Below, piece after piece: positions 47,475 to 55,164 of a DNA stretch of 64,000 nucleotides; position 1 is the stretch's first letter, and the number at the start of each line of letters is the position of its first letter. The notes below the pieces were generated by a model that was given only the letters and a program-made list of their open reading frames with translations, was not told the DNA's origin and did no database searches. A program made the translations under genes and the position numbers. Source of the DNA: Fimbriiglobus sp. (GTDB lineage Bacteria > Planctomycetota > Planctomycetia > Gemmatales > Gemmataceae); the NCBI GenBank assembly GCA_025351325.1, contig JANXWE010000046.1, positions 24,395-88,394 on the forward strand. The letters run 5' to 3'.

Positions 47475-48525
47475 AGTCCGGTTGCGAGAATCAGCCATCG
47501 CGATAGAGCGATGTATGGACACGCTCGCCACCATCGCCTGCCCCGACTGCCGAGTCCCTTCCCGTAAGTTCGGCAAGGATCGCAAGGGCAATCAGTGGTT
47601 CCAGTGCCCCAAGTGCCGCAAGACAATCACCGATGTTCCGGCGAATCCGCTCGGGCTGATGCGGCTCGATATGGCCGACGCGGTTCGGTGCCTGCGGTTG
47701 CTGGCGGAAAGCATGTCGATGCGTGCCACGGCCCGCTGCACGGGCAACGACCGCAAGACCGTGGAAGCCCTGATGGAGCAAGTGGGCCATGGCTGTGAGC
47801 GATTGATGGAAGGCCGAATCAAGGGCTTGGCGGTCGCCGATGTGCAGGTTGATGAAGTGTGGGGATTCGTCGGGATGAAGGAGAAGACCCGCCTACGGGA
47901 TCACCCAACCTCCACCGGCTCGGGGGACGCCTATTGCTACACGGCAGTCGAACGTGAAACCAAGTTGGTGTTGGCGTGGCACGTTGGCCTGCGGTCGTAT
48001 GAGGACGCCGCCTACTTCGCGGACAAGCTGGCTCTTGCTACCAGTGGAGAGTTCCAAGTCTCGACCGATGGGTTCACGCCGTATGCGACGGCGATTCCCG
48101 GCTCGATGCCGCACTCCCACTTCGCGCAGATCGTGAAGACGTTCTCGACCAAAGAAGACGGCAAGAAGGATTCGCGGTACTCGCCCGGAACGGTCATCGG
48201 CACCGTGAAGATTCCCCGGCATGGCAATCCCGACCCGGCGAAGATTTCCACTTCGCATGTCGAGCGGCACAACCTCACGATTCGGATGCAGAATCGCCGG
48301 ATGACTCGGCTCACGAACGCCTTCTCGAAACTCTGGCGGAATCACGAACTGGCCTTTGCGCTCCAGTTCGCGTTTTACAACTTCTGCCGTCCGCACACGA
48401 CCCTCACCGATGCGACGAGTGGCGAAGGCAAGAAGAGACAACCGATGACGCCCGCGATGGCGGCGGGGTTGGAAGATCATCCGTGGACGCTGGAAGAACT
48501 GATCCGAAATGCTGGAAATGCGTAG
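47419..48525 (+). CDS. IS1/IS1595-superfamily DDE transposase with N-terminal zinc ribbon
   Basis: CPDCRVPSRKFGKDRKGNQWFQCPKC; VQVDEVWGFV (D), STDGFTPY (D), SHVERHNLTIRMQNRRMTRLTNAFSKLW (E); C-terminal FYNFCRPHTTL. The real start may be 47512. Confidence 0.9.
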   Translation: MTGRNRRRKLRKSLRIQAEVRLRESAIAIERCMDTLATIACPDCRVPSRKFGKDRKGNQWFQCPKCRKTITDVPANPLGLMRLDMADAVRCLRLLAESMSMRATARCTGNDRKTVEALMEQVGHGCERLMEGRIKGLAVADVQVDEVWGFVGMKEKTRLRDHPTSTGSGDAYCYTAVERETKLVLAWHVGLRSYEDAAYFADKLALATSGEFQVSTDGFTPYATAIPGSMPHSHFAQIVKTFSTKEDGKKDSRYSPGTVIGTVKIPRHGNPDPAKISTSHVERHNLTIRMQNRRMTRLTNAFSKLWRNHELAFALQFAFYNFCRPHTTLTDATSGEGKKRQPMTPAMAAGLEDHPWTLEELIRNAGNA

Positions 48526-48572
48526 GGGGAAATCTTAGAGTGTTCGACTCCAAACCCAGCAAGGCATCCAAC

Positions 48573-48818
48573 ATGTCCGCGATATTGATTTGGCCCTTTC
48601 GCCAAGTGTTCCGTCTACTCGCGCCGATCAAGGCCGCATGGAACGAGGAACTGAGCAAACACTACTTCGGCCTCGCGGACAACTACCCATTCAATGACGA
48701 CCTGCGCCCGCCGGAAGCCTATGTCGCATGGCGTGATGCCTTCGCGGACCTGGCGCAGGAAGAACGGACTCGGGTTTACAACGAGCGGCAGTCACTTCGG
48801 CTTGGTGCCGCCGAGTAG
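48573..48818 (+). CDS. Hypothetical small protein inside transposon
   Basis: MSAILIWPFRQVFRLLAPIKAAWNEELSKHYFGLADNYPFNDDLRPPEAYVAWRDAFADLAQEERTRVYNERQSLRLGAAE; no family recognised. Confidence 0.45.
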   Translation: MSAILIWPFRQVFRLLAPIKAAWNEELSKHYFGLADNYPFNDDLRPPEAYVAWRDAFADLAQEERTRVYNERQSLRLGAAE

Positions 48819-49169
48819 TTGTCGCACATCTTCCAAATCTGACAATGTTGCGCCCAACCCCTCTGCGGCGTTGCCAGCGACCTTGTCTTCTACCTGTCGG
48901 ACAAGATATCGATATGGAACGACGGTGTAGGCACCTTTGACCGAGTAGAAACCGCAGTTCGGCTTGCCCGGCCATTCTTGATGAACTGTATATTCGCTAT
49001 CGCCAGTTTTTAGAATAGCCCCTTCGGGCAGGCTTGCGAAGCATTGGGAGGCCTCAGTCCCGACCTCTACGCCCTGATTGAGGATTACAAATAAAACCAA
49101 ATGCGGGTTGGCTGTTATCTTCTTGTCTGTGTCGAGCGGCACCAATTTCACATGCTTCGCCTTCGCCAT
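48792..49169 (-). CDS. Hypothetical protein inside transposon
   Basis: MAKAKHVKLVPLDTDKKITANPHLVLFVILNQGVEVGTEASQCFASLPEGAILKTGDSEYTVHQEW..., 125 aa; GAGGGGG SD-like sequence just before ATG. Confidence 0.55.
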   Translation of the reverse strand: MAKAKHVKLVPLDTDKKITANPHLVLFVILNQGVEVGTEASQCFASLPEGAILKTGDSEYTVHQEWPGKPNCGFYSVKGAYTVVPYRYLVRQVEDKVAGNAAEGLGATLSDLEDVRQLLGGTKPK

Positions 49170-49336
49170 CGCTTCCCCCTCTCGGTTTTCAGTTTCTCCG
49201 GGACAACCTACCGCGCCCGGCGACCGGAGGCGAAGGAAAAGCGGCAAGAAGTGTTGACGACAGCCTGACGGTTGTGCGACGATAGGCGTAAATGAGGCTG
49301 GAAGACGGGATCAACACACTAATGGGCCACTACCTA

Positions 49337-50767
49337 TTACCGTGTATCAGTTTCATCGCCACAATCCTTTCCCGGTTTCACAGGTGGTTTTGGTGACTCT
49401 TTCTTTGGTTCGTCCTTTTTTGGCTCGTCCTTTTTAGCTTCATCCTTCGGTTGATTGGCGATCCACTCGTTGAACTTTTTGATGCAGGCTTTCCGTCGGT
49501 CTTCGGCTTTGTTGTCTTTATCATCTTTGAAGTAATAATTATCCTGTTGCCAGTTGGCGTATGCTTGAGTGTTCTTCATTTCGAGGCCATAATCTTTTGG
49601 ATTTTGACCTGAAAGCTTCATGGCGACACCGAGTGCGAAATCGCCGAGTTGAATATTATTTACAGCCTGACCCGCAACGGCTTGCTGGAGTAAATTCGTG
49701 TCGTCGAAGACTTTGGCGATCTGCGGTAGATACTTTTTGCCGTCTTTGTTTTGCCCGATCAACATGAGGGCTTGGAGCTTGGGATACCAATTCCCATTCT
49801 GCGCATCCGACGCCAACACTTTGGCAGCGTATTTGGGCACCTCGGACACCATTTGCCAGCTCTGGGCGAAGGTCATGGCCTGTTGTAGCCCGTTGAACGA
49901 TTCGCGTGTGTCGAGCCACCGGAGCAGAATCTTCTTCAGCACGGTGCTGTACTTGCCCGATTGCCGGCTCGGCGACATGGCAGCCACGACGTCACCGCTG
50001 TACAAATAACTTTGAACCGAAGTGTAGACTTGGCCCGTTAGAATCGGCATCACTTTGTCACTGTGCATCGATTCCAAGAATGCCAGCACAGCAATTTCGG
50101 CGGTCGTCGGTTGAACGTTCACGGAACGACCGTTTTGGTTCATGTTCGCTCGGTTTTGAACATCCAAATAATGGCTGCTCAAAATCGCACCCAGTTCGTT
50201 CGCGGGGAGGTCGCACGCCAACAACAGCGGGTGATACTTTTTGTTCACCAAGACTTCTGCAAAGAGTTCGCGGGTCACTTTGTCGTTGCCCAACTGCTCT
50301 TTGAATTTCGTCCAACCCGGCAATTTGTGTTCGTATTTGCCTTCTTTATCGAGGAGGAAGCACGACACTCGCGCCTTCATATCCTCGGCTTCCGCTTTCG
50401 GCAGTACCAGGTCGATCCGCATTCGGACTTCCGGGCTACTCTCGCTGGCCAGTGCATCCTTAAGAGCCGGAACTGCGAAGCGACCCATTTTGGCGATGTC
50501 TTTAGTAGCGCTGTCGCGTTCCTTGTAGGCTGCACTGCTCAACTGGCGAACGAACTTTTTGGCCTTCGCGGATTCCACTTCGTCCACTTCAAGGGACTTC
50601 GGATCCGGGGAACTCCCGGCGATGGGCTGAAACTCCGTCTTCTCACCGGGTTTGCCCGGTATCGGAACTTGGTAGGGCTGCGCAGGTGCCACCTGCACGC
50701 GGATTTGGCCCCAGGATATATTTGTCATCGCAACTAGTGCGATCATAGTCAAAGTGAACGATTTCAT
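49337..50767 (-). CDS. Exported HEAT-repeat-like protein with Lys/Glu-rich C-terminus
   Basis: MKSFTLTMIALVAMTNISWGQ signal; YKERDSATKDIAKMGRFAVPALKDALASESSPEVRMRIDLVL; KKDEPKKDEPKKESPKPP tail. The stop codon lies inside the transposon TSD. Confidence 0.7.
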   Translation of the reverse strand: MKSFTLTMIALVAMTNISWGQIRVQVAPAQPYQVPIPGKPGEKTEFQPIAGSSPDPKSLEVDEVESAKAKKFVRQLSSAAYKERDSATKDIAKMGRFAVPALKDALASESSPEVRMRIDLVLPKAEAEDMKARVSCFLLDKEGKYEHKLPGWTKFKEQLGNDKVTRELFAEVLVNKKYHPLLLACDLPANELGAILSSHYLDVQNRANMNQNGRSVNVQPTTAEIAVLAFLESMHSDKVMPILTGQVYTSVQSYLYSGDVVAAMSPSRQSGKYSTVLKKILLRWLDTRESFNGLQQAMTFAQSWQMVSEVPKYAAKVLASDAQNGNWYPKLQALMLIGQNKDGKKYLPQIAKVFDDTNLLQQAVAGQAVNNIQLGDFALGVAMKLSGQNPKDYGLEMKNTQAYANWQQDNYYFKDDKDNKAEDRRKACIKKFNEWIANQPKDEAKKDEPKKDEPKKESPKPPVKPGKDCGDETDTR

Positions 50768-50848
50768 AGAGCGACTCGTTCGAGGTGAAACCAATTCTAA
50801 AATGAAGTCGGAGTGATCGGCCACCTCCTCCGACGAGCGACAGTGGAG

Positions 50849-51439
50849 TTACTTCTTGACGCGAACCGACTTGATCGTGACATCTTCGGTGGGGACGTTC
50901 GGTGTTCCACCGCGAGTTTCCGTCTTCACGTCTTTGATTTTATCGACGACATCCATACCTTTCGTCACTTTCCCAAAAACACAGTAGCCGACTTCGTCAC
51001 GAGCGTTGGCCTTGTCGAGGAAATCGTTGTCGACCACATTGACAAAGAATTGCGACGTGGCACTATCTGCAACGTTGGTTCGTGCCATGGCCACGGTTCC
51101 GCGTTTGTTCGAGAGGCCATTGGTCGATTCGTTTTTAATCTTCTCTTTGGTTTCTTTGTTCTTCAGTTTCGCATCGAGACCGCCCATTTGCACCATGAAT
51201 GTGGGGATGACACGGTGGACGATCAGCCCGTCGTAAAACTTGTCATCGACATACCCGAGGATGTTCGTTGTGGTGAGCGGAGCCTTGTCGGCGAATAGTT
51301 CGACTTCGAACGAACCCATCGATGTTTCGACGACGATAATCGGATTGCCCTCTCCGGCCTTCGGGATGGGGGCAGCCGTGGCCGTGGCCGCCATCAAGGC
51401 GAGACCGAGGAAGCAGACGAGAAGGAGTTTGACCAGCAT
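50849..51439 (-). CDS. Exported cyclophilin-type peptidyl-prolyl isomerase
   Basis: VETSMGSFEVELFADKAPLTTTNILGYVDDKFYDGLIVHRVIPTFMVQMGG...RGTVAMARTN...SQFFVNVVDN. Confidence 0.9.
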   Translation of the reverse strand: MLVKLLLVCFLGLALMAATATAAPIPKAGEGNPIIVVETSMGSFEVELFADKAPLTTTNILGYVDDKFYDGLIVHRVIPTFMVQMGGLDAKLKNKETKEKIKNESTNGLSNKRGTVAMARTNVADSATSQFFVNVVDNDFLDKANARDEVGYCVFGKVTKGMDVVDKIKDVKTETRGGTPNVPTEDVTIKSVRVKK

Positions 51440-51513
51440 AAAACCGACCTCGTGGAAAGCAGGACGTTGAAAAGCAACGAAGACATTGTACCGGAGTCCG
51501 GGGGTGGAAACAG

Positions 51514-51690
51514 CTACAACAACCGAATTCGTCCACCCGTCGTTTCGACTGGTGGTTCACTGCATTTTCCACAGCCGGAACCACAACCTTTGCCCGAGCC
51601 ACGGCCCATCTTCACGAAGGTACTCAGCCAATACGCCGCAGCGAGTCCGACGGTAGTGAGGACGATGATTTCTTGGATAGTCATGGCCAT
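51514..51690 (-). CDS. FeoB-associated Cys-rich membrane protein-like small protein
   Basis: MAMTIQEIIVLTTVGLAAAYWLSTFVKMGRGSGKGCGSGCGKCSEPP: single TM followed by a Gly/Cys motif. Confidence 0.6.
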   Translation of the reverse strand: MAMTIQEIIVLTTVGLAAAYWLSTFVKMGRGSGKGCGSGCGKCSEPPVETTGGRIRLL

Positions 51691-51741
51691 TTCCTCAAGA
51701 TAATATACCCATTTTTGCACTGCCAGGGGCGTGAGGCTAGG

Positions 51742-52791
51742 TCAGTTGCCGATTCGGAGTAGAACTTTCCCCGATTTCCCAGGTGTGGCTGCTTCACGAA
51801 CCGCGTCGCCAATTCGTTCGAGTGGATAGGTGATGCCGGTTTCCGAACGAAGCACACCGGCCTGAATCAAGCCACGAACTTCGCGGATCAATTGCAATTT
51901 CTTCACCAGTCCGATGGACTTCATGTGATCGGCGAGCCAAAAACCCTGCACCGATTTGCTCCCCGTGATGAGCAGCCGCGGATCGACGCTCACCGGTTCA
52001 CCGGATAGAAGACCGTACAGCAGACAGACACCGCCGTCAGCCAAGGACCGCACTACTTGTGTGCCGGTGGTTCCGCCAACCGGGTCGATTGCGTATTTTA
52101 CACCGACATTATTCGTGATCTTCCGGACTTGGTTTTCGATACCGTCTTTTTCCAAGATCACTTCATCGGCACCGAGTTTTTTCAACGCTTCGATCTGTTC
52201 CGGCCTGCGAACGACGTTCAACGTGCGGAACCCCCGATGTTTTCCGAGTGCGACGATCATTTTCCCCAGCGCACTGCCAGCCGCCGATTGAAGAAGCCAC
52301 GCTCCCGCAGGCACTTTCAGAACCCGCTCCGTAAGTGCGATGGCCGTGGCCGGGTTGACGAAGAAACTGGCGGCTTGATCGTCGGGGATGTCGGCTGGCA
52401 CCGGAATCACTTGCTTGGCGGAGGCGACGGTGAATTCACTCCAATTTCCCTGACGGTCATTGAGCACGGCGACTCGTTTGCCCATCCGCAAGCGGCCGAT
52501 CAGGCCACCGCCGTTAGCCACGACGATGCCGACCCCTTCGAAACCGGGCGTGGTTGGAAACGTCTTCGGCTTCAAGCCGTAGTGCCCGGCAACGTACAGC
52601 AAGTCGGATGGATTGATCGGACTGGCGAGCATCCGCACTTTGACTTCGCCTCGTGCAGGGATTGGCTCGGGAACTTCGCGGTACTGCAACACTTGCTCGG
52701 GTGGGCCGAATTGATCGAAGACGACAGCGTTCACAACAGGCTCTCTCGGGCGGGAAATGGTACCATCCAACTTATGATTTGATTCGCCCAA
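51742..52791 (-). CDS. Zinc-type alcohol dehydrogenase-like / enoyl reductase (MECR/QOR-like)
   Basis: VVFDQFGPPEQVLQYREVPEPIPARGEVKVRMLASPINPSDLLYVAGHYG...QSAAGSALGKMIVALGKHRGFRTLNVVRR. Confidence 0.85.
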   Translation of the reverse strand: MGESNHKLDGTISRPREPVVNAVVFDQFGPPEQVLQYREVPEPIPARGEVKVRMLASPINPSDLLYVAGHYGLKPKTFPTTPGFEGVGIVVANGGGLIGRLRMGKRVAVLNDRQGNWSEFTVASAKQVIPVPADIPDDQAASFFVNPATAIALTERVLKVPAGAWLLQSAAGSALGKMIVALGKHRGFRTLNVVRRPEQIEALKKLGADEVILEKDGIENQVRKITNNVGVKYAIDPVGGTTGTQVVRSLADGGVCLLYGLLSGEPVSVDPRLLITGSKSVQGFWLADHMKSIGLVKKLQLIREVRGLIQAGVLRSETGITYPLERIGDAVREAATPGKSGKVLLRIGN

Positions 52792-53176
52792 TGTGGCCCT
52801 AGGCGTCCCGTTCCCGAGAACCGGTACAACCGAATGCCGGTCGAGTCACCTCACTTCAAAACGGCATCCTTTTGCTCAAGAGCACTCATTTCCAGGTCGA
52901 ATCTATTCGGTGAAACGAGATTCTTGATTTGGGAGATGACCGTTGCACGATCTCAACGTTCTCGCGTTGATCAAAGGCGGCGAGCGCTTCGTCTACGTGT
53001 ACGATGACGGCAGTCGCGACACAGTGATTGGAGCCTTGCGGGATCAAGCGGCCGATCCCGACGTCACGCTCAATTGGTTCGATGCCGCAGTCTTGACGGA
53101 ACGAGCGCGCCACCAGGCGACCCGGAGCGACGGCCAAACGCCCTCGCGGATTTGACTTGTTTGACCACCATCGCGA

Positions 53177-54091
53177 TTGACACCCTTGACGCTCGAACGT
53201 GGCTTCGCCGAGTTTCTGACGCACCTCGGCATCGAGAAAAACTCTTCGATTCAGACTGTGAAGTCGTATCGGGAGGATATCACGCAGGCCCTGGAATTTT
53301 TGCGCACCCACAGCCGCAAAGATTCTCTCGAAGCCCGCGATTGGAACACCCGCTCGCTCCGGGCCTTCTTGGCGTGGCTCCACGAGCAAGGTTACGCCAA
53401 GACGACGATCGCCCGTCGGCTGGCGGCCACGCGAACCTTCGGGAAGTTCCTCTGCCGCCAGGGGACACTGGCCAGCAACCCCGCTGAGGCACTCCGCAGC
53501 CCGCGGTTGAACAAGACGTTACCGCATTTTCTCACCGTCGACGATATTCGCAAATTGCTGGCGTCTCCCCCGGCTCATTCGCCATTCGGTCGGCGCGACC
53601 GGGCGATGCTCGAAACGCTCTACTCCGCCGGATTGCGGGTCTCCGAACTCTGTGGGTTGAACCTGCCCGACGCCGACCTCAGCGATGGCGTTTTGGTGAT
53701 TCGTGGCAAAGGGAAGAAAGAACGATTGGCGCTGTTGGGTGACCAAGCCATGATCGCATTGAAAACCTGGCTTGCTGATCGCAAGGAACTCCTGGCGAGC
53801 GTCGGTGCTGTGGGCGAAGCGATCTTCTTGAACAAATCCGGGGGCAGGCTGACCACCCGGAGCGTCGGCCGGTTGTTGGTGAAACATTTGCAACGAGCCG
53901 GGCTGGATCCGCGGACGACTCCGCACACGCTCCGACATAGTTTTGCAACCCACCTACTGGACAACGGTGCCGACATCCGCGGGGTTCAGGAACTCCTCGG
54001 CCATAAAAGCCTGACGACAACCCAGGTCTACACACACGTCACGACCACACGGATGCAACAGAGCTACCACAAGGCTCATCCCCGCGCCTGA
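53177..54091 (+). CDS. xerC: Tyrosine recombinase XerC-like
   Basis: ARRLAATRTFGKFLCRQG...HTLRHSFATHLLDNGADIRGVQELLGHKSLTTTQVYTHVTT (HxxR, Y nucleophile). Apparent TTG start; an in-frame stop lies just upstream. Confidence 0.88.
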   Translation: MTPLTLERGFAEFLTHLGIEKNSSIQTVKSYREDITQALEFLRTHSRKDSLEARDWNTRSLRAFLAWLHEQGYAKTTIARRLAATRTFGKFLCRQGTLASNPAEALRSPRLNKTLPHFLTVDDIRKLLASPPAHSPFGRRDRAMLETLYSAGLRVSELCGLNLPDADLSDGVLVIRGKGKKERLALLGDQAMIALKTWLADRKELLASVGAVGEAIFLNKSGGRLTTRSVGRLLVKHLQRAGLDPRTTPHTLRHSFATHLLDNGADIRGVQELLGHKSLTTTQVYTHVTTTRMQQSYHKAHPRA

Positions 54092-54201
54092 ATTGGGCGG
54101 GGATTGCGGTTGACGGTTGCCAGGGATTCGTAGGCCATTCTCGCAAGGATTGCGATGGTATTCTTCGTGATGGGGCTGCCCGTGCCCCCTCCGGGAGCGT
54201 T

Positions 54202-55098
54202 ATGATTTCACCCCACTTGCGTGCAACCGGATTCGTCGGCATTTGGTGTCTACTCGGTGTTTGGGCAATGCCCCTGACGGCCCAAGCGAGTGACCCGATA
54301 CCCTGGCGCACCGACTACCCCTCCGCCCGCAAGGAAGCCGAAGCCAAGAAGCTGCCGATGCTCGTGGTCATCGGTTCGCAAGACTGCGTCTATTGCCGAA
54401 AGCTGGAGAGTCACACCTTCACCGATCCGGAGATCGTCGCACTCATCAACTCGAAGTTCATCCCGCTGAAAATCGACGCGACCAAAGAACCCGAGTTCGC
54501 CCGCGCCATGAAAGTGACGGTCTACCCGACCTCGGCGATCGCGGGGCACGACGGAAAAATCTACGGATTTTTGTCGGGTTATTTGCCACCGGATCAGTTT
54601 GCGGACAACACGAAGAAAGCGTTGAACACGATGCCGGGGATCGTGCCGGCCCCGCTCCCCGCCAGTGTCGCCATTGCACCCACGCCACTGAAGACCATTG
54701 CACCGACGCAATCGGCCCGGGAGATGCTCAGCTTAGCGAAGGATGCGTTGCAAACCGAACGGCTCGGTGAGTGTTTGGAATGGACCGAACGAATCCAAGC
54801 GAAATTCGCGGATCAACTCGAAGCGAAGGAAGCCAGTTTGTTAGTGGCGAAGTTGAAAGCCGATCCGGACAAACTCCTGCTGGCGACCGAACAATTGGAT
54901 GCCCGTAATGCTGCCACCTACTACGCATTGGGGGAGACTTGGATCCAAAAAGGGAAAGCCAAAGAAGCGGCGGTCTGCTTCGACAAGGTTCTGAAACTGG
55001 CCCCGAATAGCAAATGGGCGGAATCGGCCACGCTCAAGCTGACCGTGATGATCCGCGAGTACCCCGATTTGAAAGCCAAGCTCGAAGGGCCACGCTGA
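54202..55098 (+). CDS. Exported thioredoxin-fold protein with C-terminal TPR-like region
   Basis: LPMLVVIGSQDCVYCRKLESHTFTDPEIVALINSKFIPLKIDATKEPEFARAMKVTVYPTSAI: CxxC redox motif. Confidence 0.8.
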   Translation: MISPHLRATGFVGIWCLLGVWAMPLTAQASDPIPWRTDYPSARKEAEAKKLPMLVVIGSQDCVYCRKLESHTFTDPEIVALINSKFIPLKIDATKEPEFARAMKVTVYPTSAIAGHDGKIYGFLSGYLPPDQFADNTKKALNTMPGIVPAPLPASVAIAPTPLKTIAPTQSAREMLSLAKDALQTERLGECLEWTERIQAKFADQLEAKEASLLVAKLKADPDKLLLATEQLDARNAATYYALGETWIQKGKAKEAAVCFDKVLKLAPNSKWAESATLKLTVMIREYPDLKAKLEGPR

Positions 55099-55164
55099 GT
55101 GAATCCCGTTGGATTAGGGCGATGGTCGAATCGCCCAATCCACTCTTTCCAGTAACTTGACTGA

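Larger units (their letters stand above)
46178..49342. mobile_element. IS1/IS1595-like transposon with passenger genes: 3,149-bp element (46186-49334) plus flanking 8-bp TSDs
   Basis: GGTAGTGGCCCATTAGTGTGTTGAT at 46186-46210 is the exact reverse complement of 49310-49334. TATTACCG flanks both ends (46178-46185 and 49335-49342). Internal DDE transposase. Confidence 0.95.

Noticed and set aside
49360-49450. Short tandem repeat TTCTTTGGTTCGTCCTTTTTTGGCTCGTCCTTTTT
   Set aside because: Encodes the KKDEPKKDEPKK tail of the HEAT-like protein; ordinary low-complexity coding sequence.
52943-53155. 70-aa ORF upstream of xerC
   Set aside because: TTG start, no family recognised and short; possible but not supported enough to list as a gene.
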